Position numbers and translations under genes: made by a program
Assembly (NCBI GenBank): GCA_009773375.1
Contig: WRPH01000005.1
Span: 45,893-109,892, forward strand
DNA length: 64,000 nucleotides
Reading direction: 5' to 3'
Origin: Paracoccaceae bacterium
Lineage (GTDB): Bacteria; Pseudomonadota; Alphaproteobacteria; Rhodobacterales; Rhodobacteraceae
Part shown: positions 1 through 9,944 of the stretch, in pieces
Layout: the number at the start of each line of letters is the position of its first letter
Position numbering within the stretch: position 1 is the first letter of the stretch
Notes under the pieces: model-generated
Databases searched by the model: none
What the model was told of the DNA's origin: nothing
The model's input: the letters and a program-made list of their open reading frames with translations, nothing else

Positions 1-42
1 ATCCACGCGCTGCGTCATGCCCGCCATGTGCCGATGTTTGCG

Positions 43-465
43 ATGAAACGTCAGGCCAACCGCCTGCTGGCCGCAGTCATCGCGGTGTCGCTGCTGGCGG
101 CTTCTGCGCTGCCGTCGCATGCTGACAAGCGCGGTGACAATATCGCCAAGCTTCTGGCCGGGGCTCTGGCGGTTGGCCTGATCGCCAACAGCATCGACAA
201 CAACAAGGCCCGCGCCACCCCTGCCCCCGCCCCGCAACCGCAGCCGCAACCCACCGGCCTGCCGCGCGTGCCGTCGGTCTGCGCGATTTCCATCGACAGC
301 AATTCCGGCGACGCGGTGACGATGTATCCCGAAAAATGCCTGCGCCGCGAGGGGTTCAGCTACGGCCTGCCCGCCTGCGCCCGTCCGGCCCGCATCTTTG
401 GCGAGGCCGACAAGATCTATTCCGCAAATTGCCTGCAAGACGCCGGCTTCAAGCTGGGCCGCTAA
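43..465 (+). CDS. small exported protein of unknown function
   Basis: I do not recognise this family. Starting at the ATG at 43 gives 140 residues with a classic signal peptide: two basic residues, a hydrophobic stretch rich in Leu/Ala/Val, and an Ala-rich cleavage zone before the Ser-His-Ala-Asp region near residues 25-28. A second hydrophobic segment follows at about residues 35-50, then a Pro/Gln-rich linker (alternating Pro and Gln near residue 65) and a C-terminal part with four cysteines that could form two disulfides in the periplasm. The frame stays open to the left edge of the window, and GTG at 28 and ATG at 34 are alternative starts. I chose 43 because it gives the cleanest signal peptide; no convincing Shine-Dalgarno sequence is visible. 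A strong terminator follows at 517-555. Confidence 0.6.
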   Translation: MKRQANRLLAAVIAVSLLAASALPSHADKRGDNIAKLLAGALAVGLIANSIDNNKARATPAPAPQPQPQPTGLPRVPSVCAISIDSNSGDAVTMYPEKCLRREGFSYGLPACARPARIFGEADKIYSANCLQDAGFKLGR

Positions 466-516
466 GGCTGTTTCAGATTCGGGTCCGTGATCCCCTAGTC
501 CTTAGGGCCCGACCTT

Positions 517-555
517 GGGGGCGGAAGGCCAGAGCAGCTTCCGCCCCCCCTTTTT
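517..555 (+). terminator. rho-independent terminator
   Basis: A 10-bp perfect stem (GGGGGCGGAA at 517-526, TTCCGCCCCC at 539-548) with a 12-nt loop is followed by two C and five T. It terminates the upstream small exported gene. It also argues against an rnhB start at 556, which would sit directly on the T-tract. Confidence 0.85.
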
Positions 556-585
556 ATGCGCCGCATTTCACGCTACGCGGATGAC

Positions 586-1222
586 ATGCATAAACTTACC
601 GCCGATTTCAGCTTCGAGACCGCCGCCCAAGCCCGCGGCTTTGCTTGCATTGCAGGTGTTGATGAGGTTGGTCGTGGTCCGCTGGCGGGCCCGGTCACTG
701 CGGCTGCCGTTATCCTTGATCCGGACAACATCCCCGCCGGTCTGGCGGATTCCAAGGCGCTGACCGCTGCGAAACGCGCGGCGCTTTACGATGCAATCCT
801 GCAAAGCGCGCAGTGCTGCATTGCGCATGCGTCGGTTGAAGAAATTGATCAGTTGAACATCCTCCGCGCCAGCCATCTGGCAATGGAGCGCGCGGTGGCC
901 GGGTTACCCCGCCTGCCGCACCACATTCTGATCGACGGCAACCTGATTCCGGCCAACCTGAAGGGCCGCGCCGAGGCGATTGTGAAGGGCGATGCGAAAT
1001 CTTTGTCGATTGCCGCCGCCTCGATCATCGCGAAAGTGACGCGAGATCGCATCATGGTGGATTTGGCGCAACAGCACCCTGGCTATGGCTGGGAAAACAA
1101 TGCCGGATACCCGACAAAGTTGCACCAACAAGCGCTTCTAAATCTTGGGGTCACTCCTTGGCATAGACGTTCGTTCAAACCTGTCCACAATATCTTGTAT
1201 CAAGACAAATCTATAACCCCTT

Positions 1223-1224
<2 letters not shown>
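586..1224 (+). CDS. rnhB: ribonuclease HII
   Basis: RNase HII cleaves the RNA strand of RNA:DNA hybrids and initiates removal of single ribonucleotides misincorporated in DNA. From the ATG at 586 the protein is 212 residues, normal for the family. The signature GVDEVGRGPLAGPV lies at about residues 24-37 and holds the first acidic metal ligands (D26, E27). A later Asp lies in ILIDGN, and the basic DAKSLSIAAASIIAKVTRD segment is typical of RnhB. An upstream in-frame ATG at 556 abuts the terminator T-tract, so I prefer 586. The gene lies directly upstream of ccrM, an adjacency I associate with Rhodobacterales. The last 60 bases are AT-richer than the rest. Confidence 0.93.
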
Positions 1225-2435
<1,211 letters not shown>

Positions 2436-2462
2436 CCCCGGCTGGGGATTCCGACAATCAGT

Positions 2463-2816
2463 TTACGCCTGTGCCGTGGTCCGCCCGCGGCACACCTGCC
2501 CCAGCATGCTTGTCGTGCTGGGGTTTTTTCGCGCTTGCGCCGCCTCGCATTCAGAGATCGCCAGGCCGCCAATCAGATCGGCGCAGCTGTTCACCCCGGC
2601 CTTGCGGTAAATCGCCGCCGACTGATCCTTGATCGTGCCCGCACGGGTGTCGGGCATCCGGGCAATTTCAGCATTCGACATGCCGTTGATCAACAAAAGT
2701 GCCTCGGCGCGTTCCGCCTTGGGTAGCTTGCAGCGGAGCCTGCCATCAGACCAGGCGAATCTTCGCCTTTCCAGATACATATGCCAAGTTGAACCGCTGC
2801 AATCTTGCCGAATCAT
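2463..2816 (-). CDS. small LuxR-type HTH protein (possible remnant)
   Basis: This 117-residue product is essentially a lone LuxR/GerE helix-turn-helix. The Leu-Pro-Lys-Ala-Glu-Arg start, the NGMSNAEIA helix, the TIKDQSAAIYRKAGV recognition helix and the CADLIGGL end match the family between about residues 30 and 85. No receiver or autoinducer-binding domain is present. Its ATG (2814-2816) overlaps the alkB stop as ATGA, which suggests translational coupling in a mutY-alkB order. The last ~20 residues are encoded by the inverted terminator of ccrM, so the 3' end appears to have been extended into non-coding DNA. It could be a genuine small regulator or the surviving C-terminal piece of a larger one. 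An alternative ATG lies at 2780. Confidence 0.5.
   Translation of the reverse strand: MIRQDCSGSTWHMYLERRRFAWSDGRLRCKLPKAERAEALLLINGMSNAEIARMPDTRAGTIKDQSAAIYRKAGVNSCADLIGGLAISECEAAQARKNPSTTSMLGQVCRGRTTAQA
2499..2529 (+). terminator. rho-independent terminator of ccrM
   Basis: CCCCAGCA (2499-2506) and TGCTGGGG (2516-2523) form an 8-bp perfect stem with a 9-nt loop and six T follow. It terminates ccrM and lies inside the 3' end of the opposite-strand LuxR-type gene. Confidence 0.88.
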
Positions 2817-3967
2817 AAACCCGGCGCGCCCTTTGGCATCGGGTTCAGCGCCTTGTTATAGGCCTGCCAGTCGGTGATGTCGGCATAGTATTGCCGCCGC
2901 CACGCCCGCACGCGCGGGTTCATCAGCCGTTTCCACAGCGGCGGGATCATCGCGGCAATTGCCATCAGCGGATAGCCGCGCGGCAGTTGCGGCGCTTCCG
3001 CCTCGGTATAGGTTTGCAACAGCGGAAAGCGGCGGTCGGGTTTGTAATGGTGATCCGAATGCCGCTGCAAATTGATCAGCAACCAATTCGAGGCGCGGTG
3101 CGAGGCGTTCCAGCTATGCCTTGGCAGCACATGTTCATAGCGCCCCTCGCCCAGATAGCGCCGGGTCAGCCCGTAATGTTCAACGTAGTTCACCAGCTCC
3201 AATTGCCAGACCGCCACCGCTGCCTGCCACAGGAACAGCGCCAGCCCGACCCAGCCGCCAAGGGTCAGCGCCAGCAGCAGCATCGCCGTCTGCAAGCCCC
3301 AATACCGCCAATAGGGGTTGGAAATATGCAGCGATTTCAAACCCTTGCGCGTCAGCATCGCTGCTTCGGCCCGCCATGCCGATTTGCGGCAGCCAAGCAG
3401 AACGCGCGGAAAAAACCGATGGAAGCCTTCGTTATAGCGCGCCGTCACAGGATCGCGCGGCGTGCCGACATACAAATGATGCACCCGCAGATGTTCGCTG
3501 CGGAAATGGCTGTACAGCACCATCGCCAACAGCAGGTCGCCCAGCGCCCGTTCCCACGCCGGTTTCTGGTGCATCAACTCATGCGCATAGTTGATGCCGA
3601 TGGTGCCAGACACCACGCCCATGCCGAAAAACAGCACGATAGCTTCAAGACTGCCCAGATGCGGCGCGTTCGGCACATACCAGATCAGCCAGAACAGCAG
3701 CAGCAGTTGCACCGGCACCCAGATCAGCGTGACCAGCCGATACCAGATCAGCGCCGAGTCTGGCGTGGCCAGATCGGCATTATCCTCATTTCGCCCGGTC
3801 AGCGCGTCGAGCAGCGAGAACATCCCCCAGGAATACAGCGGCAACAGGCACACCACCCAGCCCCCTGCCAGCGCCCCCCAGACGGCCAGCGGCACCATGC
3901 CCAGTGATAACCAGAACGGCAGGGCGTTCAGCGGGCGTTGCACTTCGGCGCTTGGGATGGTGGTCAT
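2813..3967 (-). CDS. alkB: AlkB-family membrane alkane 1-monooxygenase
   Basis: AlkB-type enzymes are integral-membrane non-haem di-iron hydroxylases that oxidise terminal methyl groups of alkanes with electrons from rubredoxin. The 384-residue protein has several hydrophobic spans and the diagnostic histidine clusters: HELMH at 129-133, HLRVHH at 159-164, and LQRHSDHH around 300-307. The NYVEHYGL segment typical of AlkB-like enzymes begins near residue 260. I start it at 3967, where AGGG precedes the ATG, rather than at the upstream in-frame start at 4060, which lies inside mutY. It follows mutY on the same strand with a 43-nt gap and overlaps the LuxR-type gene by ATGA. No rubredoxin or rubredoxin reductase gene lies nearby, so its electron source must be elsewhere. 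The substrate is not determined by sequence alone. Confidence 0.88.
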   Translation of the reverse strand: MTTIPSAEVQRPLNALPFWLSLGMVPLAVWGALAGGWVVCLLPLYSWGMFSLLDALTGRNEDNADLATPDSALIWYRLVTLIWVPVQLLLLFWLIWYVPNAPHLGSLEAIVLFFGMGVVSGTIGINYAHELMHQKPAWERALGDLLLAMVLYSHFRSEHLRVHHLYVGTPRDPVTARYNEGFHRFFPRVLLGCRKSAWRAEAAMLTRKGLKSLHISNPYWRYWGLQTAMLLLALTLGGWVGLALFLWQAAVAVWQLELVNYVEHYGLTRRYLGEGRYEHVLPRHSWNASHRASNWLLINLQRHSDHHYKPDRRFPLLQTYTEAEAPQLPRGYPLMAIAAMIPPLWKRLMNPRVRAWRRQYYADITDWQAYNKALNPMPKGAPGL

Positions 3968-4010
3968 TTTACCCTCATTTTTCGCCAGTCTACCGCAAAG
4001 CCCCCCAGCC

Positions 4011-5060
4011 TCAACGCGGCGTTTTGACAGCGAAGGCCGGATCAGCTGCGGCAAGGTCATAAGCCTTGCGCATCACAGTCGGCAAATCGGCGGGTTGCAG
4101 CGGCATGAATTCTCCTCGGTCTGGGTTGGCGGTGGTGTTGGTGGTCAGCACCTGCAAGATTAGGTGGAAATGTGTAAAGGTATGCTTAACTTCGCCCAGA
4201 TCGCGCCAATCGGCCTGAAACGGCGCGGCACCGTCGCGGCCATCCCAGCCAGCAGTGGGAAAGCCCAGCATGCCGCCAAGCAGGCCCTTGGCGGGGCGCT
4301 GTTCCAGCAATATCTGACCGTTGCGCACAGCCAGCCAAACCACGCCGCGCCGCACCGGCTTTTCCGGTTTCGGCAGCTTGCGCGGCAATTCCGCAGCGAT
4401 TCCCTGCGCTTGCGCGGCACAAATTCCCAACAACGGGCAAATCCCGCAGGCCGGATTGCGCGGGGTGCAGATCGTTGCCCCCAGATCCATCACCGCCTGC
4501 GCATGATCCCCGGCACGCAACCGCGGCGTCACCTGCCCGGCCAGCCGCACCAGTTCCGGCTTGGCGGTGGGCAAGGGCTGCTGCACCGCGAACAGCCGCG
4601 CCATCACCCGTTCGACATTGCCATCCACCACCACGGCGGGTTCATCATGGCAGATCGCGACCACCGCCGCCGCCGTATATGGCCCCACACCGGGCAAAGC
4701 GCGCAGGTCGTCCGCAGTCCCCGGAAACACCCCGCCATGATCGCGCACCACCGCCCGCGCACAGGCCAGCAGGTTTCGGGCGCGGGCGTAATAACCAAGC
4801 CCGGCCCATTCCGCCATCACCGCCGCATCGTCAGCCGCGGCAAGGTCCACCACGGTCGGCCAGCGCACGATGAAGCGTTCGAAATACGCCTTTACCGCCG
4901 CCACAGTGGTTTGCTGCAACATCACCTCCGACATCCAGACCCGGTAGGGATCGGCCCGCTGCCCCGCCGCCCTTGCCGCAGGGCCGACCCGCCACGGCAT
5001 CACCCGCGCTGACGCGTCATACCATGCCAACAACTGCTCGCTCACCGCTGCGTCACGCAA
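4011..5060 (-). CDS. mutY: A/G-specific adenine DNA glycosylase
   Basis: MutY removes adenine mispaired with 8-oxoguanine. The 349-residue product has the catalytic glutamate in MSEVMLQQT (E45), a helix-hairpin-helix LPGVGPYTA near residue 121, and the catalytic Asp in VVDGNVERV near 144. The [4Fe-4S] ligands occur as CX6CX2CX5C around residues 197-213. A C-terminal NUDIX-like domain that senses 8-oxoG follows (FPTAGW, then FTHFHLILQV). The start at 5060 is a TTG preceded by AAGGGGATAAAGA, a good ribosome-binding site; a GTG at 5045 is the alternative. It is divergent from the DciA-like gene, and the 81-bp gap must hold both promoters. Confidence 0.94.
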   Translation of the reverse strand: MRDAAVSEQLLAWYDASARVMPWRVGPAARAAGQRADPYRVWMSEVMLQQTTVAAVKAYFERFIVRWPTVVDLAAADDAAVMAEWAGLGYYARARNLLACARAVVRDHGGVFPGTADDLRALPGVGPYTAAAVVAICHDEPAVVVDGNVERVMARLFAVQQPLPTAKPELVRLAGQVTPRLRAGDHAQAVMDLGATICTPRNPACGICPLLGICAAQAQGIAAELPRKLPKPEKPVRRGVVWLAVRNGQILLEQRPAKGLLGGMLGFPTAGWDGRDGAAPFQADWRDLGEVKHTFTHFHLILQVLTTNTTANPDRGEFMPLQPADLPTVMRKAYDLAAADPAFAVKTPR

Positions 5061-5141
5061 TCTTTATCCCCTTAACCCTGCCAAGCCTTGGCAGGCCCCT
5101 CGCTTCGCAGATACAATAGCGTCAACCCCGGATAGGACCAG

Positions 5142-5675
5142 ATGGCCCGCACACCCAGCCCACTTCCTTCAGCCGCCCGCCGTGTTCGCGGCTTTGAGGC
5201 CACCTCTGGCCTGCTGAAGGATCAAATCCGCAAGGTCGGTGAATCGCGCGGCTTTGCGGTGGCGCGGTTGCTGACGCATTGGCCCGAAATCGCCGGCGAG
5301 GAAATGGCCCGGATCACAAGGCCGGTGAAGGTCGGTTACGGGCGCGAAGGCATGGGGGCTAGCCTGACGCTGCTGACCACCGGGTCGATGGCACCGATGG
5401 TGGAAATGCAGAAGGAAAAGCTGCGCGAGCGGGTGAATGCCGTCTATGGCTACGCCGCAATTTCGCGCATCCTGCTGACCCAGACCGCCGCCACCGGCTT
5501 TGCCGAAGGTCAGGCCGCGTTCAGCACGAAACCCAAAGCCGCGCCGGTGCCGGACCCGCAGGTGCAGGCCGAAGCTGCCCGCACCGCTGCGCCGATCCAC
5601 GACGAAGGGCTGCGCATGGCCCTTGAAGCTCTTGCACAAAACATCTTAACTCGCCGGAAATCCAAGGAAGGCTGA
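5142..5675 (+). CDS. DUF721 / DciA-like protein
   Basis: The 177-residue protein carries a DUF721 domain in its first ~115 residues: an N-terminal basic helix, then the HWPEIAGEEMARITRPVKV core that defines the family. DciA proteins of this family are replicative helicase (DnaB) loaders in bacteria lacking DnaC. The C-terminal ~60 residues are Ala/Pro-rich and probably disordered, as in many alphaproteobacterial members. It starts a short operon: its TGA stop overlaps by one base the ATG of the DsbA-like gene, so the two are probably translationally coupled. The mutY / DUF721 / dsbA arrangement is one I associate with Rhodobacterales. A helicase-loading role is inferred from the family only. 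Confidence 0.8.
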   Translation: MARTPSPLPSAARRVRGFEATSGLLKDQIRKVGESRGFAVARLLTHWPEIAGEEMARITRPVKVGYGREGMGASLTLLTTGSMAPMVEMQKEKLRERVNAVYGYAAISRILLTQTAATGFAEGQAAFSTKPKAAPVPDPQVQAEAARTAAPIHDEGLRMALEALAQNILTRRKSKEG

Positions 5676-6319
5676 TGCCCATGGCACTGAAACTGACCAC
5701 CGCAACGCTGGCCCTGATCGCGGGCTTCGGCCTGTTTGCCGCCAATGCGCAAACCACCACCGAAACCCCCGCCACCACCGAAGCGGCTGCGGTGCAAATT
5801 CAGGATTACGGCATCGGCGCGCTGGATGCCAAGGTGCAGATCGTCGAATATGCGTCGTTCACCTGCCCGCATTGCGCCAATTTCCATGCCGATGTGTATC
5901 CGAAACTGAAGGCCGACTATATCGACACCGGCAAGGTCCGGCTGGAGTATCACGAGGTTTACTTCGACCGGTATGGCCTCTGGGCCGGGATGATCGCCCG
6001 CTGCGGCGGCGAGATGCGCTATATCGGCATCACCGATATGCTTTACGATACCCAGTCTGAATGGGCCGCCTCGGACGATCCCAAGGTGGTGGTGGAAAAC
6101 CTGAAGAAGATCGGTCGCACCGCAGGCATGGACGATGCCAGCATGGATGCCTGCCTGAAAGATGAAGCCACCGCCAACGCTCTGGTGGCGCATTTTGAAG
6201 AAAACTTCACCAAAGACGGCATCGAAGGCACGCCGACCTTCCTGATCAACGGCGAAAAGCACGCCAACATGACCTATGAAGACCTGAAGGCGATCATCGA
6301 CGCAGAGCTGGCGAAGTAA
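5675..6319 (+). CDS. DsbA-family periplasmic thiol:disulfide oxidoreductase
   Basis: The protein (214 residues) has an N-terminal signal peptide (hydrophobic segment about residues 8-24, cleavage after a small-residue stretch before Gln-Thr-Thr). A thioredoxin fold follows with the CPHC active site in the context SFTCPHCANFH near residue 67. The helical insertion of the DsbA family and the cis-Pro loop (EGTPTFLINGEK, near 188) are also present. It would introduce or shuffle disulfides in exported proteins. The start at 5675 overlaps the upstream stop; an ATG at 5681 would only remove two residues. It lies 1 nt upstream of the CaiB-like gene on the same strand. Confidence 0.87.
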   Translation: MPMALKLTTATLALIAGFGLFAANAQTTTETPATTEAAAVQIQDYGIGALDAKVQIVEYASFTCPHCANFHADVYPKLKADYIDTGKVRLEYHEVYFDRYGLWAGMIARCGGEMRYIGITDMLYDTQSEWAASDDPKVVVENLKKIGRTAGMDDASMDACLKDEATANALVAHFEENFTKDGIEGTPTFLINGEKHANMTYEDLKAIIDAELAK

Positions 6320-6320
6320 C

Positions 6321-7451
6321 ATGACCACACCTCTGGCTGGCGTAAAAGTCATTGAACTGGCACGGATTCTGGCTGGCCCCTGGGCGGGCCAGACTCTGGC
6401 TGATCTGGGCGCGGATGTGATCAAGGTGGAAGCGCCCGAGGGCGACGATACCCGCCGCTGGGGGCCTCCGTTCATCACCCGCGATGGCGATAAATCTGCC
6501 GCCTATTTCTACGCCACCAACCGCGGCAAGCGCAGCATCACCTGCGATTTCCGCACGCCGGAGGGGCAGGAAATGGTGCGCAAGCTGGTCGCCGATGCTG
6601 ATGTGCTGATCGAAAACTTCAAGGTCGGCGGGTTGGCGAAATACGGGCTGGATTACGAAAGCCTGCGCAAGGTGAACCCGCGTCTGGTCTATTGTTCCGT
6701 CACAGGCTTTGGCCAGACCGGCCCCTACGCCCACCGCGCTGGCTATGATTTCATCATTCAGGGCATGGCCGGGTTGATGTCTGTCACCGGCGAACCCGAT
6801 GGCCAGCCGCAAAAGGTTGGCGTCGCGGTCACTGACGTCTTCACCGGCGTCTATTCGGCCACTGCCATTCTGGCAGCCCTTTTGCAGCGCGGCCGCACCG
6901 GCGAGGGCCAGCATATCGACATGTCGCTGCTGGATGTTGCCACCTCGATCATGGCGAACCAGTCGATGAACTATCTGGTGTCGGGCAAACCACCCGGCAT
7001 GATGGGCAACGCCCACCCCAACCTTGCGCCCTATGCGGTGTTCGATTGTGCCGATGGCTGGATCATTCTGGCCACCGGAAATGACGCGCAATACCGCCGC
7101 CTGTGCGGGATTCTGCACCTGTCCGATATGGCCGAGGCCGCCGAATACCTGACCAACGCCGACCGCATCGCCAACCGCGTGGCCCTGACCGCCCGCATCA
7201 CCGCCGCCACCAAAACCTGGTCAAAGGCCGATCTTCTGGCGGCATGCGAGGCCGAAGGCGTGCCGGCTGGCCCGATCAACAGCCTGGATGAGGTTTTCAC
7301 CGACCCGCAAGTGCTGGCCCGCCAGATGCAAATCGCCCCCGAAGGCCTGCCCGGCGTGCGATCACCCATGACCTTTTCCGGCGCGGAATTGTCGCTGGAC
7401 CGCCCCGCGCCGAAACTGGGCGAACATCAGGCCGAGGTGTTGGGGGGCTGA
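6321..7451 (+). CDS. CaiB/BaiF family (type III) CoA-transferase
   Basis: Family III CoA-transferases move CoA between organic acids through a glutamyl/aspartyl-anhydride mechanism. The 376-residue product opens with the family hallmark VIELARILAGPWAGQTLADLGADVIKVE and continues with the DTRRWGPPF segment. The RGKRSITCDF strand, the PYAHRAGYDFIIQGMAGLMSVTG core and the QHIDMSLLDV region follow; the Asp there is in the position of the catalytic Asp of formyl-CoA transferase. Substrate cannot be read from sequence; formyl, succinyl, carnitine or citramalyl acyl groups are all used in the family. It starts 1 nt after the DsbA-like stop and is convergent with the sugar kinase downstream. Confidence 0.87.
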   Translation: MTTPLAGVKVIELARILAGPWAGQTLADLGADVIKVEAPEGDDTRRWGPPFITRDGDKSAAYFYATNRGKRSITCDFRTPEGQEMVRKLVADADVLIENFKVGGLAKYGLDYESLRKVNPRLVYCSVTGFGQTGPYAHRAGYDFIIQGMAGLMSVTGEPDGQPQKVGVAVTDVFTGVYSATAILAALLQRGRTGEGQHIDMSLLDVATSIMANQSMNYLVSGKPPGMMGNAHPNLAPYAVFDCADGWIILATGNDAQYRRLCGILHLSDMAEAAEYLTNADRIANRVALTARITAATKTWSKADLLAACEAEGVPAGPINSLDEVFTDPQVLARQMQIAPEGLPGVRSPMTFSGAELSLDRPAPKLGEHQAEVLGG

Positions 7452-7472
7452 CGCAGGACAGGGCGCAACCGG

Positions 7473-8366
7473 CTACTTCACCGCCACCAAAGCCCCCGGC
7501 TTGCGGATGACCTGACCGGCAAGGGCTGCGCCCTGGTCCAGACAATCATGCATATTGCAGCCCTGCAAAAGCGCCGCCAGAAAGCCTGCGTTGAAACTGT
7601 CCCCTGCCGCCGTGCTATCAACCGCGCGCTGTTGCAGCGGCACAAACCGATGCGCCTCACCGTCCCAGGCCCGGATCGCCCCGGCGCCATTCTTCACCAC
7701 CACCATCGGCACGCCCATGCCGCGATAGCGCGCGATAGTGGCCTCCGAGGTCGGGTCGCCCGCAATCAGGGTTTCTTCGTCGAACGAGGGCAACACGATA
7801 TCGGCGCGTCGGGCTGCGGCCTCGATCCAGTGCCGCATTGTCGGACGGTTCTGCCACAGCCGTTCCCGCATGTTGGGATCAAACGCCACCCGCGCCCCGC
7901 GCGCCCGCGCTTCTGAAATGCTTTGAATCAGCTGTTCCCGCCGGTCTTCTGTCAGAATTGCCAGCGTGATGCCGGAATAGACCACCAGCGCCGCCCCGGC
8001 CAAACCCTGCGCCAGCATCGCCGGATCATCCGCCAGATGCCGTGCAGCCGACTTGTCACGCCAATAGGTAAAGCTGCGCTCGCCATGCTCCAGCGTGATC
8101 AGATACATCCCCACCGTCGCATCGCTGCGGCGCGCGACATGCGCCACGCCGATCCCCGATTGCCGCATGAAGCCCAGCATCTGATCTGAAATCGCATCCT
8201 GTCCGACCGCCGACAGGTAATCAATCTGCCACGTCTCTGGCAGCTTTTGGCGCAGATACCAGGCGGTGTTGAAGCTGTCGCCAGCAAAACCTCGCCGCAG
8301 CAGGTCTGCGCCTGCGGGTGAAAGCTCGACCATACATTCCCCGACCGCGACGATCCGCCCTGCCAT
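7473..8366 (-). CDS. kdgK: PfkB-family sugar kinase, probable 2-keto-3-deoxygluconate kinase
   Basis: The 297-residue protein belongs to the PfkB/ribokinase family. The N-terminal VAVGECMVEL with Asn at FAGDSFNTAWY is typical of KDG kinases, and the YSGITLAIL and FDPNMRERLW strands also fit. The C-terminal DSTAAGDSFNAGF holds the anion hole and catalytic Asp. It would phosphorylate 2-keto-3-deoxygluconate before aldol cleavage in the Entner-Doudoroff route. I use the ATG at 8366 (preceding the VAVGE strand); an upstream in-frame start at 8426 adds a non-conserved extension. It is divergent from the DUF4170 gene. No KDPG aldolase or hexuronate genes adjoin it. Given the cyclitol genes elsewhere in the window, a role with 5-dehydro-2-deoxygluconate (IolC-like) cannot be excluded, but nothing in the sequence favours it. 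Confidence 0.78.
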   Translation of the reverse strand: MAGRIVAVGECMVELSPAGADLLRRGFAGDSFNTAWYLRQKLPETWQIDYLSAVGQDAISDQMLGFMRQSGIGVAHVARRSDATVGMYLITLEHGERSFTYWRDKSAARHLADDPAMLAQGLAGAALVVYSGITLAILTEDRREQLIQSISEARARGARVAFDPNMRERLWQNRPTMRHWIEAAARRADIVLPSFDEETLIAGDPTSEATIARYRGMGVPMVVVKNGAGAIRAWDGEAHRFVPLQQRAVDSTAAGDSFNAGFLAALLQGCNMHDCLDQGAALAGQVIRKPGALVAVK

Positions 8367-8494
8367 GTTCCGCCCGTGATTGCCTTGACTGCCGCCAAGC
8401 ATGGGCCGCCATTGCGTTGGCTGCAAGTGCGCATAGCCTTGACCCGGCGCGCACAGGCGTTACCCTGTGCGGCGGTGCAGCATAGGAATTTCAG

Positions 8495-8740
8495 ATGACC
8501 CAGCGTCTTCATCTTGTCTTTGGCGGCGAGTTGGTCAGCCCGCAAAAGAACGTCTTCAAGGACGTCAGCGATATCCACATCGTCGGCATGTTTCCTGATT
8601 ATGCCTCGGCCTTTTCGGCGTGGAAGGCGGAAGCGCAGCGCACCGTGGACAATGCGCACATGCGCTATTTCATCGCGCATATTCACCGCCTGCGCGAAGA
8701 AGGTCAGGCCGGATCGCTGACCGAGGAGATGGGCGCGTAA
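8495..8740 (+). CDS. DUF4170 protein upstream of waaA
   Basis: This 81-residue cytosolic protein matches the small DUF4170 family: an N-terminal LHLVFGGEL strand, the VHIVG-type FKDVSDIHIVGMFPDYASAFSAWKAEAQRTVDNAHMRYF-like core (described by position, residues about 20-61), and a short helical tail. Function is unknown. In many alphaproteobacteria it sits directly upstream of waaA (Kdo transferase) and lpxK, exactly as here (14 nt before waaA). This suggests a link to lipid A/Kdo assembly. It is short but clearly real, with family-conserved residues along its full length. Confidence 0.82.
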   Translation: MTQRLHLVFGGELVSPQKNVFKDVSDIHIVGMFPDYASAFSAWKAEAQRTVDNAHMRYFIAHIHRLREEGQAGSLTEEMGA

Positions 8741-8753
8741 GCGACCGTTGTTG

Positions 8754-9944
8754 ATGGCACTTTCGATTGGCCGCACGCTTTACAATCTGACCGGACGGCG
8801 CGAGCCGGGGCCAGAGGCGGTACGTCTGGCGCGGCCCTCGGGCGAGCTGATCTGGCTGCACGCCCCCGAAGCCGCCTGCGCGCGCGGGCTTTTGCAGCTG
8901 GCGCAGCGGCTGATCGACGCCTTGGGGGTCAACGTGTTGTTGACTTGTCCCGATGATCTGCCGGTCGGGCGCGGCATGATCCGTCAGCCTCCTCCGGCAG
9001 ACACTGCCGCCGAGGTGAAATCCTTCCTGTCGCATTGGCAACCGCAGGTGGCGATTCTGGCCGAGGGCGAGGTGCGCCCTGCCCTGCTGCTGGAAGCAGA
9101 ACAGCGCCGGGTGCCGGTGCTGATGGTCGATGCCCGCGCGCCCTACCTGCTGAAGGCCCGGGACGGGTGGTATCCGGGCTTGCTGCGCGCCAGCCTGCAA
9201 TCGGTACGGCAAGTGATGGCGGTGGATGAGGCTGCCGCGCGGGCGTTTCGCAAGGCCGGCGCGGGCGAAGTGGCGGTGGCGGGCCGGATGGAGGAACCCA
9301 GCGCGGCGCTGCCCTATCACGAACCCGAACGGGCAGCTTTGGCGGCGATCATGGCGACGCGCCCGGTCTGGCTGGCGGCGGATGTGCCTGCGTCGGAAGA
9401 AGCTGCGGTGATTGCGGCGCATCGGTCTGCTTTGCGTCTGGCGCATCGGCTGTTGCTGATCCTGGTGCCGCAGGACCCGTCGCGTGGCGACGCGTTGGCG
9501 CGGCAAATCGAGGCGGCGGAAGGCTGGGCTGTGGCGCAGCGCGGTCTTGAACAGGAGCCGGACACCGAGACAGAAGTATACATCCCGGATTCCAACGCAG
9601 AATATGGGCTGTGGTATCGGCTTGCCCCCGTCACCTACATGGGCGGCAGTTTGCTGGGCGAGGGTTGCGCGCGCAATCCGATGGAACCTGCGGCGTTGGG
9701 GTCTGCAATCATCTACGGGCCAAGGCCGGGCAGTTATGGCGTGGTGTTTGGCAGGCTGGGGGCGGCGCAGGCGGCGCGGGCGGTTGGGTCGGCTTCTGAT
9801 CTGGGCGAGGCGCTCAGCGATTTGCTGGCCCCGGATCGCGTCGCACGGCTGGCGCAGGCGGCTTGGGGGCTGGCCTCGGACGGGGTGGAGGTGACGGATC
9901 GGGTGATCGAGCTGGCGCGGCGTATTCTCGATGGGGAAAGCTGA
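8754..9944 (+). CDS. waaA: Kdo transferase (3-deoxy-D-manno-octulosonic acid transferase)
   Basis: WaaA transfers Kdo from CMP-Kdo to lipid IV-A at the inner face of the cytoplasmic membrane. The 396-residue GT30-like protein shows a degenerate N-terminal Rossmann half and a more conserved C-terminal half. The latter includes the [25 protein letters not shown] region (residues about 277-301) and the [17 protein letters not shown] nucleotide-sugar-binding loop with its conserved Glu. The start is the ATG at 8754; TTG codons at 8748 and 8751 lie just upstream in frame. Its stop overlaps the lpxK start by one base (TGATG). The sequence is diverged from the E. coli type, as expected for this order. 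Confidence 0.88.
   Translation: MALSIGRTLYNLTGRREPGPEAVRLARPSGELIWLHAPEAACARGLLQLAQRLIDALGVNVLLTCPDDLPVGRGMIRQPPPADTAAEVKSFLSHWQPQVAILAEGEVRPALLLEAEQRRVPVLMVDARAPYLLKARDGWYPGLLRASLQSVRQVMAVDEAAARAFRKAGAGEVAVAGRMEEPSAALPYHEPERAALAAIMATRPVWLAADVPASEEAAVIAAHRSALRLAHRLLLILVPQDPSRGDALARQIEAAEGWAVAQRGLEQEPDTETEVYIPDSNAEYGLWYRLAPVTYMGGSLLGEGCARNPMEPAALGSAIIYGPRPGSYGVVFGRLGAAQAARAVGSASDLGEALSDLLAPDRVARLAQAAWGLASDGVEVTDRVIELARRILDGES

Noticed and set aside
556..585. rnhB start at the ATG at 556
   Set aside because: It abuts the terminator T-tract and adds ten non-conserved residues; the ATG at 586 fits the family.
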